Shown: piece after piece, positions 39,941-50,313 of the stretch
How the letters are laid out: each line of letters begins with the position of its first letter
Position numbering within the stretch: the stretch's first letter is position 1
Assembly: GCF_000613285.1 (NCBI RefSeq)
Contig: NZ_BAIN01000007.1
Span: forward strand, 1 to 64,000
Direction of reading: 5' to 3'
Source of the DNA: Acetobacter papayae JCM 25143
GTDB lineage: Bacteria > Pseudomonadota > Alphaproteobacteria > Acetobacterales > Acetobacteraceae
Length of the DNA: 64,000 nt
The notes under the pieces: generated by a model
Seen by the model: only the letters and a program-made list of their open reading frames with translations
What the model was told of the DNA's origin: nothing
Database searches by the model: none
Program-made: the position numbers and the translations under genes

Positions 39941-40240
39941 ATGACGACGATATTTGTAACTTATCCCGCGGACCCCGATGCGAGCTTCGATCGTGCCTAT
40001 TATACGTCGCATCATATCCCGCTGGTGAACAGGGCCTGGGGGCCTTTGGGCCTGATTTCCGCAACTGCGTTTTTCCCCAGCCCGGTCCCTAACGGCAATT
40101 ATGCGATCTGCGAATGTGTCTTTAAGGATGAAAGCGCGTTTCAGGCGGCGCTGGCGTCCCCCGATACACCCGCCGTCATGGATGATGTGAAGAATTTCAC
40201 AGCGATCATCCCGGTCATCCTACGAGGTGGGGCGCTCTGA
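39941..40240 (+). CDS. EthD-family small protein
   Basis: Ferredoxin-like dimeric alpha+beta-barrel protein (99 aa). EthD marks: FVTYPADPDASFDRAYYTSHHIPLV (the YYxxHHxPL motif) and DEPA-like DTPAVMDDVKNFTAIIPVI near the end. AGGAG lies about 8 bases before the ATG. Family members assist or modify small-molecule degradation; the role here is unknown. Last gene of the alcohol/aldehyde oxidation cluster, 152 bases after the cytochrome gene. Confidence 0.85.
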   Translation: MTTIFVTYPADPDASFDRAYYTSHHIPLVNRAWGPLGLISATAFFPSPVPNGNYAICECVFKDESAFQAALASPDTPAVMDDVKNFTAIIPVILRGGAL

Positions 40241-40302
40241 TCTCTTTCTCACGCGCTATTACGAAAGAGAGTGAGGGGGCAGGTGATTTTTATCTGTCCC
40301 CC
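40241..40302. terminator. Hairpins between convergent EthD and MFS genes
   Basis: TCTCTTTC (40241-40248) pairs perfectly with GAAAGAGA (40263-40270); a second, bulged hairpin joins GGGGGCAG (40275-40282) with CTGTCCCCC (40294-40302) around a T-rich loop. Their place between convergent stops suggests termination. Confidence 0.5.
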
Positions 40303-40316
40303 TTATCCGCCCTGCT

Positions 40317-41563
40317 TCAAAGCGCCTCGCTAGTGCTTCGGAAATGATGAAGCGATAGTGCGACGGCGCAAAGCAGACTGCCGATGCCCCCTAGGGCAAC
40401 AACCCACCCCATAGGCCAGGGCGTACCATCAGCGAACGCTCCGATCAGGCCTGAGCCAAGGACGCCGCTGCCATATTGCGCGGCCCCCACGAAGGCAGAG
40501 ACCGAACCCGCCCGAGCAGGTGAGGTGTTGAGCGCGCCCGCTATCGAATTGGCGACGATGAAGCCGGTTGCGAGGTAAAGACGAACAGCGGGACGACCAG
40601 CCCCCATAGCCCGCCAAGGCCGGTCCATGCAGCAAGCGCGGCCAGAGTGCCAGCACCGGCAGCCTGAAGCGCACCAAACCGCAGCATACGGTCGCTGCCG
40701 ATCCGGTGCGCCAGCCGGATGTTGAGCATGTTCGTGCTCATGATCCCGATTATGCCCGCTCCGAACAGCAGGCCGTAATAGCGCGGCGGAACATGGTAGT
40801 AGGAGATATAGGCGAACGGCGTGCCCGCCACATAGGCGAACATGCCGCCATAGAAGAAGGCGCCAGCACCCGTATAGGCCATGAGGCGGGGGGTTGTGAG
40901 AAGCTCGCCGTAGCGTAGGAAGGCGCGGGAAAGCGGCTCATGATGGCGGCGTTCGGGTGGCAGGGTTTCCGGCAGGGTGGCGACGGCCGCGAGCGTTGCA
41001 ATCCCAATAACGCCGAGAAGACCGAATACGGCGCGCCACCCGCCCACCGCAAGGATCTGCGCCCCCACGATAGGCCCCAGTAGTGGTGCGATAGCCATCA
41101 CGGTGATCAGCGTCGAGAGCATCCGGACCGCGTGGTGACCGGCATACAGGTCCCGCACCATGGCGCGGGACAGTACGACACCGGCGGATGCGCCGAGTGC
41201 CTGCACCATGCGCCATGCGATGAGGCTACCGATGCTTGCGGAACAGGCGCATAGGATCGAGCCCGCGATAAAGATCGCTATGCCCGCCGCGACTGGCCCG
41301 CGCCGTCCATAACGGTCGCTTACCGGCCCCCAGAAAAGCTGCCCAAGGCTGAAGCCGACCAGATAACCCGAGACCGTCCACTCGACCATGCCTTGGTCGG
41401 CGCCCAATGCTCGGCTCATTGCTGGCATGGCCGGAAGATAGATGTCCGTTGAAATCGAGGCGAACCCCATCAGGAGGCTCAGAACCCCTAGAGTCCACCA
41501 GCGGCGGCCGGTGCTGTCGTGCATTGCGGCTAAGTCAGTCTGTGCGGGGGCGGTGTCATTCAA
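40317..41563 (-). pseudogene. MFS drug exporter, Bcr/CflA family (one frameshift)
   Basis: Twelve-helix proton-driven exporter, about 415 aa. Family marks: ISTDIYLPAMPAMSRALGAD (helix 1), GFSLGQLFWGPVSDRYGRRGP (the DRxGRR loop), RMVQALGASAGVVLSRAMVRDLY and LGPIVGAQI. The frame breaks near 40577 in helix 10-11 (PLFVF) and continues as YLATGFIVANSIAGALNTSP; one base is lost. Start is uncertain: an in-frame TTG at 41563 or the ATG at 41524 (MHDSTGRRWW). Transcribed alone toward the EthD gene. Substrate not predictable; relatives expel sulfonamides, bicyclomycin and dipeptides. Confidence 0.85.
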
Positions 41564-42287
41564 GTGTCGGCAATGTCCGTTTGCTGACGATGGGGCTGGT
41601 CGCCACTCATAGCGTCGTGTTCATGGGAAAGAGAAAAACACCTGCCGGTTCAATATCGGAACCTGAGGACATACAGGCATCAGCACGGTTAACGGTGATA
41701 CTGCTCGTCGCTGACATGCTCAAGTCCGTCGGACGATTTTCCGTCCCAGAATGCGGTGATGGCGGCTCATCACACAGGCGGGTAACGCGCCGGGCCCAAA
41801 CGTCACCGTCGGGCGCATCAAAGCGGAGGGGCTGGAACCGGGAGGTGTGGCCTTAATGGTGTTTCCTTTCGTGACGGAATGCCAGCACCCGATCTACGTA
41901 CAAAATCGCTGCGATCTGGCACCAGAGGTCAGGATTAGGCGTTCAGAACGAAGCGTCGATAATTCCGAAACCTTATATACAACAATGCCATATAATCAGA
42001 TTGTCCTTATGTCTCTGGTTCATTAATCGTGTGGCCCGATCCAGTCAGAGCCCGGTTCCGGGAGCGTCATGCTATCGCGGCCCGGCCGGCGCATTCATGA
42101 ATTCAAGATATGACGTCATGCGGAATGCAGTGGATAATCGCATCAGCCATAAGTGCGTAAAATCTTGCAGAGGTGAAGAATTACGTGAAGCCGATAGCGA
42201 ACGACAACGGTCCTAGTCGTTTGTGCTGTCGGCGGCATGGGATGCGCGCCCGTGGGTCGCCCGAGCATCAGGAACGGGAGAAGCGAA
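41564..42287. other. Noncoding gap between MFS and aldo/keto reductase genes
   Basis: About 720 bases. Several open frames exist on both strands, but none has a family signature, good start and natural composition together. A stretch around 41690-41740 (RLTVILLVADMLKSVGRFS) faintly recalls the start of HD-domain hydrolases and might be a relic. The last 100 bases should contain the promoter of the reductase genes. Confidence 0.35.
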
Positions 42288-43269
42288 ATGGATTACGTAC
42301 GACTTGGCAAGTCCGGTCTGAAGGTCAGCCGTATCACGCTCGGCTGCATGAGCTTCGGAACAGGCGGTTTCTCCGGCGGATGGTCGCTCGGTGAGGCGGA
42401 AGCGGAGCCGATTTTCCGGCAAGCGCTGGATCTCGGCATCAATTTTTGGGACACCGCCAACGTCTATGGCAAAGGTACCTCCGAGGAGGTCACCGGCCGG
42501 GCGATAGCGAAACTCGCGCGGCGTGACGATATCGTCCTCGCGACCAAGATTTTCGGCCCCATGAGCGATGGCCCGGGGGGAGCGGGGTTGTCGCGCAAAG
42601 CGTGATGGAGCAGATCGACGCCTCACTTAAGCGGCTCGGCACAGACTATATCGACCTCTACCAGATTCATCGCTTCGACCCGAACACCCCGGTCGAGGAG
42701 ACGATGGAAGCTCTCCATGATATCGTGAAGGCAGGCAAGGTTCGTTATATCGGCGCGTCGTCGATGTGGGCTTGGCAGTTTTCCAAGATGCAGTATGTCG
42801 CCAGCTAAATGGCTGGACGCGCTTTATCTCGATGCAGCACCAGTACAGTCTGGTTCAGCGCGAGGAAGAGCGGGAGATGTTCGGCCTGATTGCAGATCAG
42901 GGCGTGGGTTCAATGCCATGGAGTCCGCTTGCCGCCGGCCTTGTTACTCGGCCATGGGGCGACAGGAGCACGACCAGAGCCAAGGATAACCCGACGACCG
43001 ATTTTGCGGGGCGGCCACTATTCCTCGAGAGCGATAAGGCGACCGTCGACGAAGTCGAAAAGATCGCGGGTGTGCATGGTGTTTCGATGGCGACGGTTGC
43101 GATGGCATGGGTGCTGCGCAATGCGCGTGTTACGTCGCCGATCGTCGGCGCAACCAAGCCGAAGCACCTGACCGATGCCGTCGCCGCCCTCGATCTCAAG
43201 CTGAGTGACAGCGAGGCCGCCGCACTGGAGGCACCCTACACACCGCGGTTGCCGACCTATTTCGCGTAA
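42288..43269 (+). pseudogene. Aldo/keto reductase (frameshifted twice)
   Basis: NADPH-dependent aldo/keto reductase of about 327 aa. Catalytic tetrad context: FWDTANVYGKGTSEEV (Asp, Tyr), [11 protein letters not shown] (Lys), [16 protein letters not shown] (His); the end TSPIVGATKPKHLTDAVAAL binds cofactor. Frames change near 42600, where GCGGTGATG seems to have lost one G, and near 42805 (resuming as NGWTRFISMQHQYSL). Resembles plant-auxin-induced-type and YajO-like reductases. GGGAG is 8 bases before the start. A second reductase follows after 40 bases; both may be induced by aldehydes. Confidence 0.87.
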
Positions 43270-43276
43270 GTTTTAG

Positions 43277-44299
<1,023 letters not shown>

Positions 44300-44658
44300 G
44301 CAGCGTTGACGACGGCGGGCTAAAGGGGCGCTCATCACGGTCACATGGCTGATTATTGGCTGTGTGACTTGTCTGAGGCCGTGTGCTCGCGAAACCCGTA
44401 ATGGAGCGAGGCTGGAACGCTGTCGTCACCGCTCGTAATCGGCCTGTGCCGCCCAAGTGATTATTAGGGCTGCTGGGGATAGTGCCCCGCCGCATCTCCT
44501 GCTGCTCGGCAGCGATACCATCCAGGTGGTGGGAGATGTACTTGGTTGTGATTGCGCCATGCTGAGGGTGTGAAAAAATGACCAGTCTCAGAACGGATTT
44601 TCCGGGATGAGCCGGCGACTATCCGTGCGCGATATTCTGAAAAACGGAACGTATTGTG
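44300..44658. other. Noncoding gap
   Basis: About 360 bases between the reductases and the DHFR-fold gene. No gene, RNA or clear hairpin recognised; it must hold the promoter of the following gene. Confidence 0.35.
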
Positions 44659-45369
44659 ATGAGACCCTACGTCATCTGTTATATGCTGACTTCGCTGGAT
44701 GGCAGTCTGCATCCCAGCCGCTTCACCCTCAGCCCCGATGGCACACGCGCCGACTGGTCCAAGGTTTACGAGCAGGTCCATAAGGAGCTTGATGGCGACG
44801 CATGGATCGTCGGTCGAGTGACCATGGCCGAGATCAGCAAGGTCGGGCCACATGTGCCCGTGCCGCTTGGTCCGGTCGAGCGACGTTGTCATATTGCGCG
44901 CCATGATGTCGGTTCCTATGCGGTAGCGCTCGACCCGTCAGGAAAGGTCCATTTTAGTAGTGGCGACCTTGATGGCGACCACGTCGTGGTAATGCTGGGG
45001 CGCGATGTGCCTGACAGCCATCTGGCGGAACTGGCAGCAGACGGCGTTTCTTACATTATCTCCGAAACCGCTGAGATCGACCTTACCACAATGCTGGACA
45101 GGCTCGGCCGGGATTTTCACATTTGCCGCCTTTTGCTGGATGGTGGTGCCAGGATCAATGGCTCCTTCCTCGCCGCCGGTGTGGTCGATGAGCTTCATCT
45201 TCTGGTCGCGCCTGCTCTGGACGCGAGACCTAGCTATGAAGGCTTTGTCGCGTTCAATGACAGTGACCGTCCGGATGCCGTGCGGTTGTCCTTTACAAGC
45301 TGCGAACCCCTTGAGAACGGGATGCTTCATTTGCGCTACGCCGTTGTGACGCCAACGGCCAATGAGTAA
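44659..45369 (+). CDS. Dihydrofolate reductase-fold protein (RibD C-terminal family)
   Basis: A protein of about 236 aa with the RibD_C fold: PYVICYMLTSLDGSLHPSRF at the start, ELDGDAWIVGRVTMAEISK in the middle and RLLLDGGARINGSFLAAGVVDELHLLVAP near the end, the last being the NADPH and substrate-binding signature. It lacks the deaminase half of RibD, so it is a stand-alone reductase of unknown substrate. Start may be ATG at 44659 or the adjacent GTG at 44656. Separated from the YkgJ gene by 16 bases, so probably co-transcribed. Confidence 0.87.
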   Translation: MRPYVICYMLTSLDGSLHPSRFTLSPDGTRADWSKVYEQVHKELDGDAWIVGRVTMAEISKVGPHVPVPLGPVERRCHIARHDVGSYAVALDPSGKVHFSSGDLDGDHVVVMLGRDVPDSHLAELAADGVSYIISETAEIDLTTMLDRLGRDFHICRLLLDGGARINGSFLAAGVVDELHLLVAPALDARPSYEGFVAFNDSDRPDAVRLSFTSCEPLENGMLHLRYAVVTPTANE

Positions 45370-45385
45370 AATAAAGTAGAAATCA

Positions 45386-46096
45386 TTGGAAAAACCAGAC
45401 AAGAGCGCCACCTTATCTGATGATTACTCACCATTGGCGTATATGCGCGGCGAAATGAACCGCATGTCGTCTTTCGTCGAGGAATCTCTGTCCAGATGCA
45501 CGGATGAATCCGATATCTGTAATCTAGCTCGAGAAATACTTGTAGCCAGCGATGCGGTGGCTGCAACTTTGCCGTCCATGCGTCCCGTACCACCTCTGGC
45601 TTGCCGAGTGGGGTGCGACACCTGTTGCCGCAGCCTGATTCAGGTCAACCCGGTTTTTGCTTTTCTGGCTATCGCGCAGGCGCGAGACACGATGGATCAG
45701 GGTCGGCTTCAGGTTCTGGCGGAAAGGCTGGCCGCCGGGACACCATTCTGCCCGTTTCTGTTTGATGGAGCGTGTTCGATCTATGCCGCCCGGCCTATGG
45801 TGTGTCGCGGTTATTACAGTTTTGACGTGACACAGTGCGAACAGGGCGAATACTGCGAAAAATCTTTAGGATATCAGGGTGATGATGCGCATGCCGCACA
45901 TCAGAACATGATTTTCCTGTATGTGCTCGAACAGCGGATTGAAAGCATCGAAAACACGCTCGGCCTCGATCCTGGGCCAGTCTTTCTAGACGCGGCTGCT
46001 CGCATTCTATTTGCAACCCCCCAGAGCGGCGCGCGCTGGCTCAAGGGGGAGCGCCTCTTTAGCCAACACCCCGTGAAGGCGGATCATGCAGGATAG
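45386..46096 (+). CDS. YkgJ-family cysteine-cluster protein
   Basis: A 236-residue protein with the CxxxCxxCC metal-binding cluster of the YkgJ/FliB-like family: CRVGCDTCCRSLIQV, followed by CPFLFDGACSIYAARPMVCRGYYSF and CEQGEYC. Such proteins are predicted zinc or iron chelators; function is not established. TTG at 45386 gives the full-length protein; an internal ATG at 45443 is an alternative. It follows the DHFR-fold gene closely. Confidence 0.85.
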   Translation: MEKPDKSATLSDDYSPLAYMRGEMNRMSSFVEESLSRCTDESDICNLAREILVASDAVAATLPSMRPVPPLACRVGCDTCCRSLIQVNPVFAFLAIAQARDTMDQGRLQVLAERLAAGTPFCPFLFDGACSIYAARPMVCRGYYSFDVTQCEQGEYCEKSLGYQGDDAHAAHQNMIFLYVLEQRIESIENTLGLDPGPVFLDAAARILFATPQSGARWLKGERLFSQHPVKADHAG

Positions 46097-46164
46097 TGTC
46101 GGTCTTTGCCTGACGCTCTGCGGCTGAATAGCCTGCTGCCGGTTTCGTGGATGGCAGGATAAGC

Positions 46165-46426
46165 TAGGCTCAGGACTCGTAGCCAGAACAAGACGGTTGC
46201 GGCGAGGCAGACTGCCGAGCATCTGTCATAGCGTGTTGCGACCCGTCTCCAGTCCTTGAGCCTGCCGAACATGATCTCGATAAGGTTGCGTCTTTTGTAT
46301 TTCCGTTTGTCGTATTTGACCGGTTTTGCACGAGATTTTCGACCAGTAATACATGTCACTCATCTTCAATCTCCTCAGAGAGGCTGAATCAGATTGCCGC
46401 AATCAAATCAATGGGTCCTGAGCCTA
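46165..46426 (-). mobile_element. MITE-like internally deleted IS5-family element
   Basis: About 262 bases with both terminal inverted repeats intact (CTAGGCTCAGGACTC and GGGTCCTGAGCCTAAG). On the minus strand the transposase start codon and first few codons are joined to the C-terminal region KPVKYDKRKYKRRNLIEIMF and RLKDWRRVATRYDRC; everything between is deleted. With both ends kept it could be moved by a related transposase in trans. Confidence 0.85.
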
Positions 46427-46456
46427 AGCGCACGTTAAGAGATGAAGTGTTCTACA

Positions 46457-48250
46457 CTACTCTATTGCGCTCACAGTTCCGTACACAGGCCACCACTGAT
46501 GTACATTCACGGCTTCAACTATATCCGTGAGTTCAGACTGCGCCAGACCCTGCTCCTGTGCCTTGCGGGCAACTTCGATGGCGACAACGCTTGATGTTGC
46601 ACGAAGGTCTGCGTTGGACGGCAACAGGGCCGAACCGGGTGTGGTATCGGTTGCTTGGCTGGCGACTGCTTGTGCCGCAGCAAAGATCATTTCGTCAGAA
46701 ACCTGACGTGCGCGCGATACGATTGTCCCGAAGCCAAGACCCGGATACAAGGCTGCATTGTTCGCCTGACCTATTGTGTAGGAAACGCCCTGATAGACGA
46801 CATTATCAAACGGTGCGCCCGTTGCGACGAGCACTCGTCCTTCTGTCCATTCAATAAGCTGGGTGGGTGTAGCTTCGTGCAGGTTTGTCGGGTTGGATAG
46901 CGGAAGAATAATCGGGCGCTCGACATGTGCGGCCATATTCTTCACCAGTTCTTCGGTAAAGAGGTGAGGGGTCGTCGAGGTGCCGATCAGAATGGTCGGA
47001 TGCACATTTTTGACAACTTCAGCCAGTTCGATAATGCCGCCATTCTGTGCTTTTTCACGCCGTAGGGTCGCCATTGCCGGCCATCTGGTTTCGGTGGCAG
47101 CCAGAGTATCGGCTGAGGTAAGAGCCCATGACTCAACTTCAGAAGCAGGTCTGGCGTAGCTGATCTGAAAATCCAGAAGTCCGTGCGTCATGTCGTCGGT
47201 CAGCAGGCCGGGCAGATCCACAAGCCAGATGCGACGGGTTGCTTCATCCTGTGAAAGGCCATGCCGCATCATCTGGTCACGAATTTGATCGGCAATGCCC
47301 ACACCGGCCGTCCCGGCTCCCAGAATGACCACGCGCTGATCGGACCAGAGGGTATTGCTGCGTTGGACTGCATTGAGCAACGCCCCCAGCACAATGGCGC
47401 CGGTTCCCTGCATATCGTCGTTAAAGGTGGGAACTTTGTCACGGAAACGGCTCAAAATACGGCGGGCATTTGTTGAGCCGAAGTCTTCCCAGTGCAGCAT
47501 GGCTTTAGGGAAGAGTTTTTTGGCGGCAGCCACATAGGCGTCGATAAAATCGTCATAAACCTTGCCGACAACGCGACTATGTCGATATCCAATATAAAGT
47601 GGATCGTTGAGAAGCTTTTCATTGTTTGTTCCAACATCGAGAACAACCGGAATGACGCGGTGTGGGTCCACGCCTGCCGCGGCTGTATAAACGGCCAGTT
47701 TGCCGATGGAGATATCAATTCCGTTGGCTCCCCAGTCGCCAATGCCAAGAATTTCTTCAGCATCACTGGCAACCAGAAGGTCGATGTCGTCGGAGCTGGC
47801 GCCGAACGCCGCAAGTTTTTCCTCAATTTTCTCAGGTTCGTTAATGCTGAGAAAAACACCGCGAGGGCGGGTTATGACTTCACTATACTGCTCTATGGCC
47901 TGCCCAACGACAGGATCGTACACAACGGGCAGCATTTCCATGAGATGACGCTGAAGCAAGGCGTAAAATAGCGTCACGTTGTTATCGTGAAGCCTCCACA
48001 TGTAAATGTGCTTATCGAGATCGCTTGGTGCTTTACGATAGGCAGCAAGAGCACGGGTTAACTGGGGCTCCAGCTCAGTTGTTATGACCGGTGGTAGCAG
48101 ACCGTTCAGTTCGAGAGAATCCCGCTCATCTTGGGTAAAGGCTGTGCCTTTATTGAGAGCGGGGTCGCGCAAAACATCATAGCCTCTGGCTGTCGTCTCG
48201 ATTTTTCTCGATTTTCCTGTGCCAGTAATCTTTGCCTGTCTGCTGAACAT
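46457..48250 (-). CDS. NAD-dependent malic enzyme
   Basis: Malic enzyme of the large SfcA/MaeA type (597 aa), decarboxylating L-malate to pyruvate. Landmarks: NVTLFYALLQRHLMEMLPVVYDP, the catalytic lysine region GIDISIGKLAVYTAAAGVDP, metal-binding LHWEDFGSTNARRIL and TFNDDMQGTGAIVLGALL, and NAD loop VVILGAGTAGVGIADQI. The C-terminal part (LSNPTNLHEATPTQLIEWTE, YTIGQANNAALYPGLGFG) is also shared with malolactic enzymes, so direct malate-to-lactate conversion cannot be excluded from sequence. Transcribed alone; it may remove C4 acids delivered by the nicotinate and glyoxylate routes. Confidence 0.93.
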   Translation of the reverse strand: MFSRQAKITGTGKSRKIETTARGYDVLRDPALNKGTAFTQDERDSLELNGLLPPVITTELEPQLTRALAAYRKAPSDLDKHIYMWRLHDNNVTLFYALLQRHLMEMLPVVYDPVVGQAIEQYSEVITRPRGVFLSINEPEKIEEKLAAFGASSDDIDLLVASDAEEILGIGDWGANGIDISIGKLAVYTAAAGVDPHRVIPVVLDVGTNNEKLLNDPLYIGYRHSRVVGKVYDDFIDAYVAAAKKLFPKAMLHWEDFGSTNARRILSRFRDKVPTFNDDMQGTGAIVLGALLNAVQRSNTLWSDQRVVILGAGTAGVGIADQIRDQMMRHGLSQDEATRRIWLVDLPGLLTDDMTHGLLDFQISYARPASEVESWALTSADTLAATETRWPAMATLRREKAQNGGIIELAEVVKNVHPTILIGTSTTPHLFTEELVKNMAAHVERPIILPLSNPTNLHEATPTQLIEWTEGRVLVATGAPFDNVVYQGVSYTIGQANNAALYPGLGFGTIVSRARQVSDEMIFAAAQAVASQATDTTPGSALLPSNADLRATSSVVAIEVARKAQEQGLAQSELTDIVEAVNVHQWWPVYGTVSAIE

Positions 48251-48314
48251 TTCTCTCTCCTAGAGTGGTTTGATTTCCATGGTGCTGAAATTTCGAGATC
48301 AGGAGTGGTATAGA

Positions 48315-48870
48315 TTATTCAATCCGTTTAAATCGAATGATGCTGCGAGACATTTTTCCAGAGTCCCAGTTAGGCATTTTACGCATGGTGTAATGACATT
48401 GGCGTAATCGCCATTAATTTCTATGGTGCGTCTTTGCTCTGTACCAACCCACTCTGGTGCCCACGCCGTCTGCACACTGGTCACCCATTGGTTGCCTTCA
48501 ACTCTGTAGCGGCCGATATATGCAACGAGTGTTTTCATCAAATGAGCGCGGTCTGCATCCGTTTTTGCCGGCTGTCGGTCACTACCTTCAAGATTGAAGG
48601 CAACCCACCCATCAGGCGTGAAGATGACACGCCCACGGGGGATGATCCCATGGCATCAATCATCTTACCCGTTTCTTTATCTTCCACTTTGTAAGAAACA
48701 AGCCCCCACACGCCAACGATATTTTTTTTCAGATTAGCAGTTTCTGCGGATGTTGACGTGGCTGCTTTTGTATCCTGTGCACATGCAGGCACTGCGGCGG
48801 TCAATACACTGACTGCACATGCAGCAATTACTGATTTTGCATGCAAGGAAATATGTTTTGTTAAGACCAT
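48315..48870 (-). pseudogene. Lipocalin-like secreted protein (frameshifted twice)
   Basis: Exported lipocalin-like protein of about 185 aa. The N-terminus is a signal peptide (VIAACAVSVLTAAVPACAQ). The family body follows: NIVGVWGLVSYKVEDKETGK, then in the next frame VIFTPDGWVAFNLEGSDRQP and DADRAHLMKTLVAYIGRYRV, and finally, in a third frame, RKMPNWDSGKMSRSIIRFKR. Both breaks (near 48632 and 48376) match single lost bases at GGC/CG and TGG positions. Lies 24 bases after the cytochrome c gene on the same strand, so it may be the last gene of the dehydrogenase operon. Ligand unknown. Confidence 0.8.
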
Positions 48871-48894
48871 GAAAGTTACTCCCCTTTTCGTTTT

Positions 48895-50313
48895 TTATTT
48901 ACGGAATGTCCGCAAAAGCCAGAAACACCCAAGTGCGATGATAATGGCTCCCCCGGCCATGCCGATACGGCTTAAAACGAGTAGTGGCGATTTTGAGCCA
49001 CCCTGACGGATCGTGGCGACTTGTGCTGGTGATACAGAAACCTGAGGCCTGCCATATGTATCAAAAACATATTTTGTAAGTTTGGATATTTCCTCATCAT
49101 TTAACTGCACGGCATCTGTTTTCTTTCCTCCAAAGCCGGGCATGAATGCTTGGGCACCTGCAACATGACGGTCGACACCAAAAAGAATGGTCGCAATCAG
49201 ATTGTCCGGGTTGGAGGCGCCTGTAACGGAGTTGTGCCATAATGACGGATAATATCCGTCGCGACTACCCTGCGCCTTGTAATTATGGCAAGATGCACAA
49301 TTTCCCATAAACAGTTCAGCACCAGAAATATCGGGATTATCTTCCGACCGAATGGGCTGATCGCCTCTGACACGGTCTGCGCTGGAAACCGACTGCCCAA
49401 GAGCGAAGCGTGAAAGATTTCCATCAGCAGGGTCACGCACTGGCTGTGTTGACGCAAGGTACGTGGCCAGAGCGTTCAGGTCTGCCTCTGTCAGATGTTG
49501 GAAACTGTGTTCGACGGCTTCTCCCATACCACCCGCGGCCTGTGCCAGACCGTCTATATGGCCTGATTTCAGGTAGGTCTTGATTTCATCCTGCGACCAG
49601 TTTCCTATGCCACTGATTTTGTCCGAGGTGATATTGGGAGCGTACCACGAACCAAGGCTCCCCCCGCCAAGGGCCTTGGAGGCTTCTTCCTGCATCAGAA
49701 AGCCACGGGGCGTATGGCAGGTTCCGCAATGCGCCGGGCCCTGTGCGAGATAGGCCCCTCTATTCCACTCTGCCGAGTGTGATGGGTCAGGCTGGTAGGT
49801 TGTGTTGTTACGAAACAGTATATTCCAGAACATCATTGAGCTGCGGATGTTCATTGGAAAAGGGAGAGCTGTTTTTGGCGGAGCGCTCTCGACCGGCTGA
49901 ACGGATTTCATGAAATACAGGTACAGGTCATGTATGTCCTGATCTGTCATGTAAGAATATGCTGTATAAGGCATTGCAGGGTAGAGATTGCTTCCATCCT
50001 TGCGGATGCCTTTGCGGACAGCACGAGAGAAATCCGCTTCGCTATACTCTCCGATACCATATGTTTTGGATGGCGTGATGTTGGTTGAGTACATCGTGCC
50101 CAGCGGTGTTTTCATGGCCAGACCGCCGGCAAACGGTTTGCCGCCCGGCGTGGTATGGCAGGCGACACAGTCTGATGTGACCGCTATATAGGCACCCGGA
50201 TCTGTATTGCTGGCATCTTCGGCTGATGCGGCGCTGCACAGGAGTATCGGCCCCGCCAGAGCAGCAAGGAATGAGAGCCTGAAGGCCTGTCTGGTTTGTG
50301 TCACTCTAAGCAT
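48895..50313 (-). CDS. Triple-heme cytochrome c subunit of an FAD sugar/polyol dehydrogenase
   Basis: Membrane-bound cytochrome (472 aa). A signal peptide (LSFLAALAGPILLCSAASAE) is followed by heme motifs CVACH (residues 49-53), CGTCH (about 197) and CASCH (about 338), and a C-terminal membrane anchor (GMAGGAIIIALGCFWLL). This is the standard third subunit of gluconate, 2-ketogluconate, sorbitol and fructose dehydrogenase complexes, passing electrons to ubiquinone. Its start overlaps the GMC subunit stop by 8 bases. Complex order small-large-cytochrome favours the gluconate/ketogluconate/sorbitol types over fructose dehydrogenase. Confidence 0.92.
   Translation of the reverse strand: MLRVTQTRQAFRLSFLAALAGPILLCSAASAEDASNTDPGAYIAVTSDCVACHTTPGGKPFAGGLAMKTPLGTMYSTNITPSKTYGIGEYSEADFSRAVRKGIRKDGSNLYPAMPYTAYSYMTDQDIHDLYLYFMKSVQPVESAPPKTALPFPMNIRSSMMFWNILFRNNTTYQPDPSHSAEWNRGAYLAQGPAHCGTCHTPRGFLMQEEASKALGGGSLGSWYAPNITSDKISGIGNWSQDEIKTYLKSGHIDGLAQAAGGMGEAVEHSFQHLTEADLNALATYLASTQPVRDPADGNLSRFALGQSVSSADRVRGDQPIRSEDNPDISGAELFMGNCASCHNYKAQGSRDGYYPSLWHNSVTGASNPDNLIATILFGVDRHVAGAQAFMPGFGGKKTDAVQLNDEEISKLTKYVFDTYGRPQVSVSPAQVATIRQGGSKSPLLVLSRIGMAGGAIIIALGCFWLLRTFRK

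Noticed and set aside
41407-41856. A 149-codon open frame on the plus strand
   Set aside because: It starts inside the antisense of the MFS gene, its first part is a shadow of that gene and the rest has no family signature.
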